The notes under the pieces are model-generated. The model ran no database searches. It saw only the letters and a list, made by a program, of their open reading frames with translations, and was not told where the DNA came from. From NCBI GenBank assembly GCA_001798185.1, contig MGRM01000023.1, positions 1-57,412 on the forward strand: a DNA stretch of 57,412 nucleotides. The letters are read 5' to 3'. The position numbers and the translations under genes are program-made. Within the stretch, counting starts at the first letter, position 1, and each line of letters opens with the position of its first letter. The DNA comes from Deltaproteobacteria bacterium RIFCSPHIGHO2_02_FULL_44_16. GTDB taxonomy: Bacteria; UBA10199; 2-02-FULL-44-16. Of this stretch, positions 1 to 7,015 are shown piece by piece.

Positions 1-34
1 CGGAATGAACACGAGGACGGGAAGTTTTAATTTG

Positions 35-83
35 GCCACCCTTGGGGTGGCTCACAGCCGCCAAGCCTCCCCCTTTGGGGGAG
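35..83. terminator. Two adjacent perfect hairpins
   Basis: Bases 35-41 (GCCACCC) pair exactly with 45-51 (GGGTGGC). Bases 67-73 (CTCCCCC) pair exactly with 77-83 (GGGGGAG) around a TTT loop. The second hairpin starts three bases after the stop codon of the small minus-strand ORF at 86-181, so it could end that transcript. There is no T-run on either side, so intrinsic termination is uncertain and a dispersed repeat is an alternative. Confidence 0.4.
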
Positions 84-85
84 CG

Positions 86-181
86 TTATGACTTTTTTGC
101 AAGTTCTTCCAAATGTTTTCTTCTGTCTGTTACTGAATCCAGTTTCATAATACGTTTTAGTTTGCTGTGAATAGCACACAT
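86..181 (-). CDS. Possible 31-residue protein or gene remnant
   Basis: This 32-codon frame begins ATG-TGT-GCT and ends TAA just before a strong hairpin. An AAGGGG ribosome-binding sequence lies eight bases upstream of the ATG, which is good spacing. The peptide is charged and looks helical (IHSKLKRIMKLDSV, then DRRKHLEELAKKS). The frame stays open upstream only into the dispersed repeat at 215-326 and then meets a stop, so it may be the tail of a longer gene cut by that repeat. No family is recognised. Confidence 0.3.
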   Translation of the reverse strand: MCAIHSKLKRIMKLDSVTDRRKHLEELAKKS

Positions 182-214
182 AATTTTTTCCCCTTTTTTA
201 GAGTCTTTAAAAGT

Positions 215-326
215 GTCATCGCGAGCCCACTAACGCTCTAGTGACGGGCGTGGCGATCTCCTGAATGCACTGTTTGCAGGAGATTGCTTCGTCCCCTTCG
301 ACTTCGCTCAGGGTCCTCGCAATGAC
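215..326. repeat. Dispersed palindromic repeat, family A, copy 1
   Basis: The ends are GTCATCGCGAGCC and CCTCGCAATGAC, with inner blocks GGCGTGGCGATCTCC and GGAGATTGCTTCGTC. The two halves form an imperfect inverted repeat. The same blocks recur at 4241-4319, 22775-22861, 37085-37187 and 56806-56894. This copy also carries an internal hairpin (CACTA...TAGTG) and a CTTCGACTTCGCTCAGGGT segment at 297-315 that resembles a second dispersed motif. It lies between the ORF at 86-181 and tRNA-Arg. Confidence 0.85.
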
Positions 327-362
327 CTTGAGGTGATTCTTATGAAGCAACTACACCATCGA

Positions 363-388
363 CCATTTTGCCAACACCGGCAAAATGG
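363..388 (-). terminator. Hairpin downstream of tRNA-Arg
   Basis: CCATTTTGCC at 363-372 pairs perfectly with GGCAAAATGG at 379-388 around a six-base loop. It lies about 20 bases past the 3' end of tRNA-Arg on the minus strand and could end the pcm-nlpD-apt-tRNA transcript. A T-run is absent, so intrinsic termination is not certain. Confidence 0.4.
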
Positions 389-408
389 TAATCTATCGCC
401 AAGTTCTG

Positions 409-481
409 TGACCCCGGCAGGAGTTGAACCTGCGACCCTCTGCTTAGGAGGCAGATGCTCTATCCACTGAGCTACGGGGCC
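409..481 (-). tRNA. tRNA-Arg (anticodon CCT)
   Basis: On the minus strand the sequence folds as a complete 73-nt cloverleaf. The acceptor is GGCCCCG paired with CGGGGTC, the anticodon stem is TCTGC/GCAGA around loop CTCCTAA, and the T-loop is TTCAACT. The anticodon CCT reads AGG arginine codons. The 3' CCA is not encoded. The gene starts 16 bases after the apt stop codon on the same strand, so it may be processed from the apt transcript. Confidence 0.93.
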
Positions 482-497
482 AGACAAGCTGTTGATT

Positions 498-1019
498 TCA
501 TTCATACTTCACTAATGAGTGCACTGGGACATCTTTCATTTTTTTGCGACCATTCAAAAATAAAAGTTCGATGACAAAGGCGCATTCGATGACTTTCCCT
601 CCTAATCGCTCCATCAAATGACACGCAGCACCAGCAGTGCCACCAGTTGCGAGAAGATCGTCGATGATTAAGACGCGATCCCCCTTTTCCACCGCATCAT
701 TATGAACTTCGATCGTCGCCGTTCCGTATTCAAGATCATACGACTTCTCAACCGTGTCATACGGAAGCTTTCCCTTTTTTCGAATCGGGATAAATGATGC
801 TTTCAATTCTCGCGCAAGTGGAGCACCAAAAATAAATCCGCGCGATTCAATTGCTGCAATCACATCGATATGTTGATCACGATATCGTTTTACAAAAGCA
901 GAAATAATCGTATCAAAAATTTCAAATTGTTGAAGGAGCGGTGTGATATCTTTAAAAAGAATTCCTGGTTTCGGAAAGTCCGGCACATCGCGCACAGAAC
1001 ATCGAATGAGTTCTTCCAT
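498..1019 (-). CDS. apt: Adenine phosphoribosyltransferase
   Basis: This enzyme salvages adenine, joining it to PRPP to make AMP in the cytoplasm. The 173-residue protein has the family length and opening (VRDVPDFPKPGI, residues 9-20), an ESRGFIFG segment near 58-65, and the PRPP-binding loop VLIIDDLLATGGT at about 116-128. The frame is open further upstream, but the ATG at 1019 is preceded by AAAGGAG at good spacing and gives the usual N-terminus, so it was chosen. It follows the NlpD-like gene by 29 bases, after pcm, and is followed by tRNA-Arg, so the block is probably one transcription unit. Confidence 0.95.
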   Translation of the reverse strand: MEELIRCSVRDVPDFPKPGILFKDITPLLQQFEIFDTIISAFVKRYRDQHIDVIAAIESRGFIFGAPLARELKASFIPIRKKGKLPYDTVEKSYDLEYGTATIEVHNDAVEKGDRVLIIDDLLATGGTAGAACHLMERLGGKVIECAFVIELLFLNGRKKMKDVPVHSLVKYE

Positions 1020-1048
1020 CGTTTGCTCCTTTGATCTCTTTTGTTCTT

Positions 1049-1783
1049 TCATCTTTTTTTCTTCGGTAAAAAGAAAAGAGGATTGCGCGCTTGCTGACCT
1101 TGGCGCACTTCAAAGTGAAGATTTGGAGCTGTCGCTCTTCCGGTGCGACCAACAGTTGCAATGATCTCTCCTGTTTTTACCAACTCCCCTTTTTTCACAC
1201 TGTTTTTTGTATTGTGAGCGTACGCCGTAATAAAAGCATCATCGTGACGAATTAAGACTAAATTCCCGTATCCGCGCATCTTTCCTGCAAAAGCAACACG
1301 TCCAGCATCGGCAGCTTTGATCGGAGTACCCGATGACGCCGCAATATCGATCCCTTCGTGTTTACGACCATTGCGCATTCCAAACCCTGAAGTGACTGTT
1401 CCACCGACAGGCCATATAAAACGACCGTGATAAACTTCGATCGGTCCATCCCCTTTTTTCTTTTCGCGTGTTTTTCGCTCCGTTCGTCGATCACGCGTTG
1501 CACGCGGAGGATTATCATCATCTAAAACAACGCGCTTATATCCCGGCTTTTCGGGGCGTCCCGGAATATAAAGTTTCATGCCGACCTGAAAATCGGTGAC
1601 ATCCGTAATATTATTGTACTCAGCCAATGTTTGAGCATCGATACGATAGGCTCGCGCAATAATCCAAATCGTTTCTCCGCGACCAACGGTGTGATGACGA
1701 CCTCGCTTATCAAAGGAGGTCGCACAACTCATGTTGAGCATGAACAGAGCAAAAAGAACAAAAGAGATTCTCTTCATTTCCAT
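1049..1783 (-). CDS. nlpD: LysM and M23/LytM-domain lipoprotein, NlpD-like
   Basis: This is a predicted outer-membrane lipoprotein acting on, or regulating enzymes that act on, peptidoglycan. The signal peptide ends in the lipobox LNMSC (Cys20). A LysM domain follows at about residues 29-75, then a charged linker (about 80-112) and a LytM/M23 domain to the C-terminus. The domain keeps GRKHEGIDI, but the second metal motif reads NLHFEVR instead of HLHFE, so one zinc ligand is lost. That suggests a non-catalytic activator such as NlpD or EnvC. Its start overlaps the end of pcm by 10 bases, the pcm-nlpD order known from enterobacteria. GGAG precedes the chosen ATG. Confidence 0.85.
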   Translation of the reverse strand: MEMKRISFVLFALFMLNMSCATSFDKRGRHHTVGRGETIWIIARAYRIDAQTLAEYNNITDVTDFQVGMKLYIPGRPEKPGYKRVVLDDDNPPRATRDRRTERKTREKKKGDGPIEVYHGRFIWPVGGTVTSGFGMRNGRKHEGIDIAASSGTPIKAADAGRVAFAGKMRGYGNLVLIRHDDAFITAYAHNTKNSVKKGELVKTGEIIATVGRTGRATAPNLHFEVRQGQQARNPLFFLPKKKR

Positions 1784-2460
1784 CCCTGTTCTCCAATCAG
1801 TTTGACAAAGCGACAGGCTGTAATTCTTTTTTCTTCAAAACCTTGTGGAGTACGCATAATCAGAAAAAGTTCTTGTTCTTCAGCGCGACCAACAGGAATA
1901 ATAAGCCTTCCTCCGACAGCAAGCTGTTGCTTGAGCGCTGCAGGAATAACAGGCGCTCCTGCAGTCACGAGGATTCCATTGAATGGAGCTTCTTGGGGCC
2001 ATCCGAGCGTACCGTCGCCGATACGATACGTCACATTATTATAGCGAAGCTTGTAGAGAATTTTTCGTGCACGAATGGAAAGACTTGAAATGCGTTCCAC
2101 CGTAAAAACATGAGAGACAAGTTCTGCAAGCACTGCCGTCTGATATCCAGAACCTGTGCCAATTTCAAGCACGCGAGCTGTCGGTTGAGGGTCGAGAATT
2201 TCGGTCATCGTCGCCACCATCAGCGGTTGAGAAATCGTCTGACCTTCGCCAATCGGAAACGCTTGATCGAGATATGCCTGTTTTTCAAAACCAGTGGCGA
2301 CAAATTCATGACGAGGAACCCGCTTCATCGCTTCCAACACTCGTTTGTTTCTCACTCCTCGCCGTTCAAGCTGTTCAGCGACCATGCGTCGACGCGCGAC
2401 TTCATACGGATCACGTCGTTCAGCACGTATTTTTTGGCCCATGAGCATTAAGATTGGCAT
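1774..2460 (-). CDS. pcm: Protein-L-isoaspartate O-methyltransferase
   Basis: Pcm methylates isoaspartyl residues formed in aged proteins, using S-adenosylmethionine, and so starts their repair. The 228-residue protein carries the family signature GEGQTISQP (about 71-79) and the SAM-binding loop LEIGTGSGY (about 98-106), followed by VFTVER and the post-loop VTAGAP. The annotated ATG at 2460 gives about 20 extra N-terminal residues; in-frame ATGs at codons 5 and 7 are alternatives. It is the first gene of the minus-strand pcm-nlpD-apt block and diverges from purM. Confidence 0.95.
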   Translation of the reverse strand: MPILMLMGQKIRAERRDPYEVARRRMVAEQLERRGVRNKRVLEAMKRVPRHEFVATGFEKQAYLDQAFPIGEGQTISQPLMVATMTEILDPQPTARVLEIGTGSGYQTAVLAELVSHVFTVERISSLSIRARKILYKLRYNNVTYRIGDGTLGWPQEAPFNGILVTAGAPVIPAALKQQLAVGGRLIIPVGRAEEQELFLIMRTPQGFEEKRITACRFVKLIGEQGWK

Positions 2461-2595
2461 GAAAGCTTCAGATATCTCCCTCTATTTCATGATTAGTTTC
2501 AGACATTTACGTGCTTTTAGGATTACTGTCAAGAAGCGACGTCGTGTACTCTTCTTTTGCTTTTTCTCATTTGCCATGATAGCCCGCATTTCTTC

Positions 2596-3630
2596 ATGAG
2601 TGACTCCTACAAAAAAGCGGGTGTGAATATCGACGAAGGAAATCGTTTCGTCGAACTCATTCGTCCTTATGTGCAGATGACCAAACGACCCGGTATGCTT
2701 TCCGATATCGGAAGTTTTGGAGGATTTTTTCAACTCCATCTCGATGACATCAAAGAACCTGTTCTTGTTTCAGGAACCGACGGCGTGGGAACGAAACTTC
2801 TGCTCGCTCAACAACTCACACGTTTTGATACGATCGGTATTGATTTGGTCGCAATGTGTGTGAACGACATCGCTTGTAGCGGCGCAAAACCCCTTTTCTT
2901 TCTCGATTATCTTGCCACTGGAAAACTTGAAGCCGAGTTTCATGCCCAGATCATTCACGGTATTGCAAAAGCTTGCAAAGAGGTTTCATGCGGGCTCATT
3001 GGCGGTGAAACTGCGGAGATGCCGGGCGTTTATCATGGTAATGATTTCGATCTGGCCGGCTTTGCGGTCGGTATTGTCGATAAATCAAAAATTATCGATG
3101 GCAGCACGATTCATGTTGGCGATGCTCTCATCGGAGTTGCTTCAAATGGTTTTCACAGTAATGGATATTCACTCGTTCGAAAAATAATTGAACAGCAACA
3201 TTTAGATCTCACCTCTTCTTTTGAAAAATCTGGAAAAACATTAGGTGAAGTTCTTCTCACTCCAACAAAACTTTACAGCAATCTCATTCAAAAATTAACT
3301 TCCGAGTTTTCCGTGCACGGCATTGCCCATATTACAGGCGGAGGTTTTTGGGATAATATTCCGCGTATTCTTCCGCAAACCGTGCAAGCATGTATTGATA
3401 GCGGTTCATGGGATGTTCCGCTCGTGATGCAGCGTTTTCAACAATATGCACAGATGAGTGAACACGAATTTTTGCGAGTGTTCAATAGCGGCATCGGTCT
3501 TGTTCTTGTTGTTGGTCAAGAAGAGAGTACTGAAATTTTGGAACGAGTTCATGGCATGAATGAAGTAGCCTGGAAGATTGGAACTATCAGTCGTCGCACG
3601 GAAGATCAGCCGTCGATAATCTTGAAATGA
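2596..3630 (+). CDS. purM: Phosphoribosylformylglycinamidine cyclo-ligase (AIR synthetase)
   Basis: PurM closes the imidazole ring of aminoimidazole ribotide with ATP in de novo purine synthesis. The 344-residue protein starts SYKKAGVNIDEGN and has the ATP-binding segment GTDGVGTKL (about 60-68), GGETAEMPG, and SNGFHSNGYSL, all typical of the family. The frame extends upstream to a TTG at 2557, but ATG 2596 gives the standard N-terminus. Its stop overlaps the purN start (ATGA), so the two are translationally coupled and catalyse linked steps of one pathway. Confidence 0.96.
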   Translation: MSDSYKKAGVNIDEGNRFVELIRPYVQMTKRPGMLSDIGSFGGFFQLHLDDIKEPVLVSGTDGVGTKLLLAQQLTRFDTIGIDLVAMCVNDIACSGAKPLFFLDYLATGKLEAEFHAQIIHGIAKACKEVSCGLIGGETAEMPGVYHGNDFDLAGFAVGIVDKSKIIDGSTIHVGDALIGVASNGFHSNGYSLVRKIIEQQHLDLTSSFEKSGKTLGEVLLTPTKLYSNLIQKLTSEFSVHGIAHITGGGFWDNIPRILPQTVQACIDSGSWDVPLVMQRFQQYAQMSEHEFLRVFNSGIGLVLVVGQEESTEILERVHGMNEVAWKIGTISRRTEDQPSIILK

Positions 3631-4229
3631 CAAAAAAAGATTCCCAATTACAACTCGGCGTTCTTGTCTCGGGGCAAGGTAGTAATTTGCAAGCCATCAT
3701 CAACGCTTGCGAAAAAAAAGAGATTCCAGCTGAAGTCGTCGTGGTCATCTCAGATCAACCAGATGCTCAAGCCTTAACTCGAGCACAAGATCATCATATT
3801 CCTGCACTCACCGTTGAACGAGAAAATTTTCCAAACAGAGAAGCGTTTGAAAAAGAGATATTACGTCATCTTCAACACTATCGCATCGATCTCGTTTGTC
3901 TTGCTGGCTATATGCGACTTGTGGGTAAAACCCTACTTGATCCGTATCCTGATCGTATCATGAATATACACCCTTCTCTTCTTCCCGCTTTTCCGGGACT
4001 GGACGCTCAGCGACAAGCGCTTGAAGCAAAAGCGAAGGTCACTGGTTGTACCGTCCATTTTGTGGATGAGCAGTGTGATCATGGCCCCATCATTCTTCAA
4101 ACAAAGGTGGAAGTTCTGAAGAACGACACGGTTGAAACGTTATCAGCTCGGATTTTGAAAGAAGAACATCTGCTCTATCCAAAAGCCATTGGACTGATCG
4201 CAAAAAATATGCTTGATAAGAAAAGATGA
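3627..4229 (+). CDS. purN: Phosphoribosylglycinamide formyltransferase
   Basis: PurN transfers a formyl group from 10-formyltetrahydrofolate to glycinamide ribotide. The 200-residue protein shows GVLVSGQGSNLQAI for phosphate binding (about 11-24), the catalytic segment NIHPSLLPAFPG (about 113-124, with Asn and His), and CDHGPIILQ containing the catalytic Asp (about 151). Length and order of motifs fit the family. It overlaps purM by four bases and is followed 11 bases later by a family A repeat that may act as, or mask, the transcript end. Confidence 0.96.
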   Translation: MTKKDSQLQLGVLVSGQGSNLQAIINACEKKEIPAEVVVVISDQPDAQALTRAQDHHIPALTVERENFPNREAFEKEILRHLQHYRIDLVCLAGYMRLVGKTLLDPYPDRIMNIHPSLLPAFPGLDAQRQALEAKAKVTGCTVHFVDEQCDHGPIILQTKVEVLKNDTVETLSARILKEEHLLYPKAIGLIAKNMLDKKR

Positions 4230-4240
4230 AATCTACTTAT

Positions 4241-4319
4241 TGTCATCGCGAGCCCATAGGGCGTGGCGATCTCTTGAAATCACTGGATTGCTTCGTCGTT
4301 GACACTCCTCGCAATGACA
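4241..4319. repeat. Dispersed palindromic repeat, family A, copy 2
   Basis: It runs from TGTCATCGCGAGCC to CCTCGCAATGACA with internal GGCGTGGCGATCTC and GGATTGCTTCGTCG. It is a short version of the element also seen at 215-326, 22775-22861, 37085-37187 and 56806-56894, in the same orientation as copy 1. It lies directly behind purN and ahead of the membrane-protein gene at 4354. Confidence 0.88.
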
Positions 4320-4353
4320 AACGCGGCTTTTGAAACAATGCATAGGGGGAACC

Positions 4354-5046
4354 ATGAGCATAAAAAATTATTTCAAAACAGATGAGATACGGGTGTCGCC
4401 GACGTTGGATCCCAGGGGTGCCCCGCGCCAGCGGGGAGGTGGAACGACGGAGGAGACAGGACCCGCATCAAATAAGAAACGTTTTGAAATAATTTTTACC
4501 CTTTTTCTTTTCTCTTTTCTTTTCTCTTCACGCGCCGAAGCAGTCGGAAATTTCTCGGTCGGTTTAGGGCCTGTCGGAAATATTTATGCAGTTGATGCAA
4601 GACCACAGCTTGATCCAGGAGTTGGAGGACAACTCTATTTTGATTATCGTTGGTCACCACAGTTTTCAACGCAGTTTGGCGTCATGGTCACAACGCAAGA
4701 TGGAACCGGAGCTGATAACGGTGACAATGGCATTGAATTTTTAGGTATCCCGACGTTTGACGTCAAAATCTACTTTCTCTCCAATGAATCTCGCTTTGAT
4801 CCTTATGGTCTTCTTGGCATCGGTGTCTATGCGGTCTCTGAAGGGAGTCGTAGTAATGGAACGGTTGCGGTCGGTGTTGGAGCAAATGCCGGCATTGGTG
4901 TCGATTATTATGTGACGGAACATATTTCTCTTGGACTCTCAATGGTCTTCCGCTCTATCGCACTCATCGACTCTACCGGCAGCCGCGACAACGGCGCATC
5001 ACTCTTCCCCGTGTCTCTGAGCGGCCTCGCCGCCTGGCATTGGTAA
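4354..5046 (+). CDS. Outer-membrane beta-barrel-like protein with a palindrome in its 5' end
   Basis: After an odd leader, the protein has a signal peptide (KKRFEIIFTLFLFSFLF, then SRAEA) and a mature part of alternating Gly- and aromatic-rich strands ending in AWHW. This resembles small outer-membrane barrels of the OmpW or porin-like type; no exact family is assigned. The start at 4354 gives MSIKNYF followed by about 35 polar residues encoded by a GC-rich palindrome (4363-4497). No in-frame start codon lies between that palindrome and the signal peptide, so translation must cross it or use a non-standard start. GGGGGAA lies six bases upstream of the ATG. It converges on higA with a three-base gap. 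Confidence 0.65.
   Translation: MSIKNYFKTDEIRVSPTLDPRGAPRQRGGGTTEETGPASNKKRFEIIFTLFLFSFLFSSRAEAVGNFSVGLGPVGNIYAVDARPQLDPGVGGQLYFDYRWSPQFSTQFGVMVTTQDGTGADNGDNGIEFLGIPTFDVKIYFLSNESRFDPYGLLGIGVYAVSEGSRSNGTVAVGVGANAGIGVDYYVTEHISLGLSMVFRSIALIDSTGSRDNGASLFPVSLSGLAAWHW
4363..4497. repeat. 135-bp imperfect palindrome inside the 5' end of a gene
   Basis: The outer arms AAAAATTATTTCAAAAC (4363-4379) and its exact reverse complement (4481-4497) form a 17-bp perfect inverted repeat. Inside, GATACGGGT (4386-4394) pairs with ACCCGCATC (4461-4469) with one mismatch, and GTC/GAC and further blocks extend the stem. The centre is GC-rich (GTGCCCCGCGCCAGCGGGG) in AT-rich surroundings. The element lies wholly inside the reading frame at 4354-5046. 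It may be an inserted mobile palindrome or a functional RNA hairpin. Confidence 0.85.
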
Positions 5047-5049
5047 TTA

Positions 5050-5358
5050 CTACGCTGCTTTCTGCTCTTTAAAGATTTTGACTTTCTTTTCAAGGGTATT
5101 TGCCAAATGATCCTCTTCAAGTGCCAGATCATATTCCATTTGAAGCCCAAGCCAAAACTGAGGTGACATTTTAAAATAGTGAGCTAAACGAAGAGCTGTA
5201 TCAGCTGTGAGATTTCTTTTTCCGAGAACAATCTCATTAATTCTGCGTGGAGAGACATCAAGATCCCGTCCAAGCTTATTCTGACTTAAATTCAACGGCA
5301 CCATGAATTCATCAAAAAGTATTTCTCCAGGATGAATCGGTTTTATTTTCTTTTTCAT
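5050..5358 (-). CDS. higA: HigA-family helix-turn-helix antitoxin-like regulator
   Basis: The 102-residue protein opens KKKIKPIHPGEILFDEFM and contains NLSQNKLGRDLDVSPRRI, an XRE helix-turn-helix in the arrangement of HigA and VapI antitoxins, followed by TADTALRLAHYF and FWLGLQMEYDL. HigA proteins bind a toxin of RelE type and repress the operon. No HigB-like gene lies next to it: upstream is a retropepsin-like protease gene ending eight bases before. The frame is open further upstream, but ATG 5358 gives the usual N-terminus. It is therefore an orphan or a repurposed regulator. Confidence 0.85.
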   Translation of the reverse strand: MKKKIKPIHPGEILFDEFMVPLNLSQNKLGRDLDVSPRRINEIVLGKRNLTADTALRLAHYFKMSPQFWLGLQMEYDLALEEDHLANTLEKKVKIFKEQKAA

Positions 5359-5365
5359 AATGTCT

Positions 5366-5764
5366 TCATTCGTTATATCGATCAGTAATGAGAATCTCTT
5401 CGGCATAATCAATTGTCACACGAAATCGACGAAAGAAGTCGAGTCCAATAAGAGCATCGATATTCCACTTCTCATCAAATCGGGAAACATAGACAACCCA
5501 ATCTGCAAGTTGTTCACCCAATACGGTGACAAGAGGAAGGCGAATTTTTCCATATTTTTGTGTTTCTTGCAGGTCTTTGGTTTGAACCTTCGATTTGGCA
5601 GTATGGAATCCGGCTCTCGCTAAAGATCTATCTGAAATTTCCGTAAAAGGCGCGCCAGTATCAAGAATCGCACTAAAAGAAATTTCTTTTCCGGAACTGC
5701 TTTTAACACGCATCCATGTATGAATGTGCTGTTTCTTGGCATCAAACCGCGTAATCTTCGACAT
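5366..5764 (-). CDS. Retropepsin-like aspartyl protease (clan AA)
   Basis: The 132-residue protein has FSAILDTGAPFTEIS near residues 29-43, the D-T/S-G active-site motif of single-domain clan AA proteases, and near the end ALIGLDFFRRFRVTIDY, the matching hydrophobic-Gly motif. Such proteins act as homodimers, each chain giving one catalytic Asp. No signal peptide or membrane segment is seen, so a cytoplasmic location is inferred. ATG 5764 was chosen because it gives a compact protein; the frame is open to 5827. It overlaps the small upstream gene by 23 bases and is followed by higA, suggesting one operon. Its substrate is unknown. Confidence 0.8.
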   Translation of the reverse strand: MSKITRFDAKKQHIHTWMRVKSSSGKEISFSAILDTGAPFTEISDRSLARAGFHTAKSKVQTKDLQETQKYGKIRLPLVTVLGEQLADWVVYVSRFDEKWNIDALIGLDFFRRFRVTIDYAEEILITDRYNE

Positions 5765-5981
5765 GTGAACGAAGGCCTCGGAAAGGGCTCTCTCCTGTGT
5801 ACCAAATGCCAACCTTGTCGGCTTCAATGGGATATGAATAAATTTCTTCTTTGTTCGTAGAATGAGTCACGACAATACCGTCTTTGACTTCTCCAAATTC
5901 AGTGAAATCGTAATCAACAACAAGAACCCATTCATCAGGATATTTTTTTTCAATTTCTTTCCATGTCATCTTTTTCTCCAT
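5742..5981 (-). CDS. Small conserved-looking partner of the retropepsin gene
   Basis: The 79-residue acidic protein begins KKMTWKEIEKKYPDEWVLVV. Short proteins with a YPDEWV-type opening occur next to retropepsin-like genes in other bacteria as I recall; this is a family memory, not a search result. ATG 5981 is preceded by AAGGAGG at ideal spacing and is much better than the upstream start at 6008. It overlaps the protease gene by 23 bases, so translation is likely coupled. Function is unknown; an inhibitor, substrate or targeting partner of the protease is conceivable. Confidence 0.75.
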   Translation of the reverse strand: MEKKMTWKEIEKKYPDEWVLVVDYDFTEFGEVKDGIVVTHSTNKEEIYSYPIEADKVGIWYTGESPFRGLRSHVEDYAV

Positions 5982-6082
5982 GACACCTCCTTCGTTTAAT
6001 AACAGCACTATAGTGCATTTCTTTTATTTGTGCAGCAGCAATTTTGTTTTCTTTATTTCTACAAGATAAGTCTCTCGCCACG

Positions 6083-6092
6083 TGGCATTGGT
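6083..6092 (+). repeat. 10-bp direct repeat flanking the retropepsin-HigA module
   Basis: TGGCATTGGT at 6083-6092 is identical to 5035-5044, the last codons of the upstream membrane-protein gene, and a nine-base match (TGGCATTGG) recurs at 6179-6187. The first two copies bracket exactly the three minus-strand genes at 5050-5981. This could be an insertion footprint; chance is possible for a repeat this short. Confidence 0.4.
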
Positions 6093-6133
6093 GGTCAAAT
6101 CTAAAGTCATTTTCAATGCCTTATAATCGACTT

Positions 6134-6191
6134 ATTCCCAATTAAGTGCACGGCACTTAATCCTTTAGGATTGCTGCTTGGCATTGGGAAT
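6134..6191. repeat. Three-stem inverted repeat cluster
   Basis: An outer 9-bp perfect stem joins ATTCCCAAT (6134-6142) and ATTGGGAAT (6183-6191). Inside are a perfect TTAAGTGC/GCACTTAA hairpin (6142-6149 and 6153-6160) and AATCC-TTTA-GGATT (6159-6172). The layout could fold as a three-way junction. It starts seven bases after the stop of the minus-strand gene at 6198-6923 and may serve as its 3' structure; there is no T-run. Confidence 0.55.
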
Positions 6192-6197
6192 GTACAT

Positions 6198-6923
6198 TTA
6201 TTTTCGAGCTTTCAGAGCTTCTAATTCTTTTCGAATGTGATCGAGATATTTCATATCCTCGATTGTTACTCCAATGCTCTCTGCAGGATCGATTTTAAAG
6301 GGACAAAGATCGTCGGTATCTATATTGTTCCTCACGAGTTCATCTATTTCTTCGCGAGTACTTTCTTCGCATTTTTCACCATGTGGATATCCCGAATCCG
6401 AAAGAAAAACTAAATCAGGAGCCCAAATTTCTGTAAAAACTTCTCTCCCCCGTGAATCAACAAAATAGTATCCAGAAAGATCGCGACTTTTCCCCTGAAC
6501 CAATCCTCCATTCTTGAGGGCATCGACAAAATCGAGATAAAGTATTTCAGCCCTAGCTTTTCCTGCGAGAAAAGTTTTTTGGGCATCAATTGCCTGGGTG
6601 TTTGGTTGCGGAACAAATTCAACATCACTCTGCTCTGCAGGACAGGAAGATGCTAAAGGAACATTCCAAGAAGCAGCCCCAGAATACATTGGATGAAAAT
6701 TCCAACTGGTAACAAAAAAATGTTCACCTGTATTTCTGCAATCGGGAGAGGTATTTCTATAATAATCAATAACTCCATCGTCATTTTCATCTGCAACCTG
6801 AATAGCGCCGCCTGTTCCTCTACGTCTCTGTCTGTCCTCGAGATAGGTGTCATCAATTTTTTTCTCAAGAACGTAAACGCTTCCATCGCTGTTAAGAATC
6901 ACACTCATTCCGGATTGAGCCAT
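6198..6923 (-). CDS. Hypothetical protein with one DxNxDG-type calcium-loop-like motif
   Basis: No family is recognised. The 241-residue acidic protein has SVILNSDGSVYVLEKKI near the start, DENDDGVIDYY at about 45-55 resembling an EF-hand or thrombospondin-type-3 calcium loop, several Cys in the middle, and a charged helix EDMKYLDHIRKELEALKARK at the end. No signal peptide is apparent. ATG 6923 is preceded by AAGGAG at good spacing, better than the upstream start at 6965. Thirteen bases upstream lies TGTCGATAATAAAATCA, a motif shared with the gene at 27714-28295, hinting at shared control. Confidence 0.75.
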   Translation of the reverse strand: MAQSGMSVILNSDGSVYVLEKKIDDTYLEDRQRRRGTGGAIQVADENDDGVIDYYRNTSPDCRNTGEHFFVTSWNFHPMYSGAASWNVPLASSCPAEQSDVEFVPQPNTQAIDAQKTFLAGKARAEILYLDFVDALKNGGLVQGKSRDLSGYYFVDSRGREVFTEIWAPDLVFLSDSGYPHGEKCEESTREEIDELVRNNIDTDDLCPFKIDPAESIGVTIEDMKYLDHIRKELEALKARK

Positions 6924-6935
6924 AAATTCTCCTTG

Positions 6936-6952
6936 TGATTTTATTATCGACA
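6936..6952 (-). promoter_or_regulatory. Shared upstream motif, possible sigma-28-like -10 region
   Basis: The minus strand reads TGTCGATAATAAAATCA, 13 bases before the ATG at 6923. The same 17 bases with one change occur at 28324-28340 ahead of another hypothetical gene, each preceded by CAACTT at 11-12 bases. GTCGATAA is one base from the sigma-28 -10 consensus GCCGATAA, but the -35 match is weak. Confidence 0.35.
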
Positions 6953-7015
6953 AATGTTTCAGCAAAGTTGTGGGTAGGAGCTAAAAAGAGCATAAGTATT
7001 CAAAAAATATAATAA

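Noticed and set aside
308-505. Minus-strand ORF covering tRNA-Arg
   Set aside because: It runs through the tRNA gene and its flanks, and the peptide (PVAQWIEHLPPKQRVAGS-type) is a common mistranslation of tRNA and repeat DNA.
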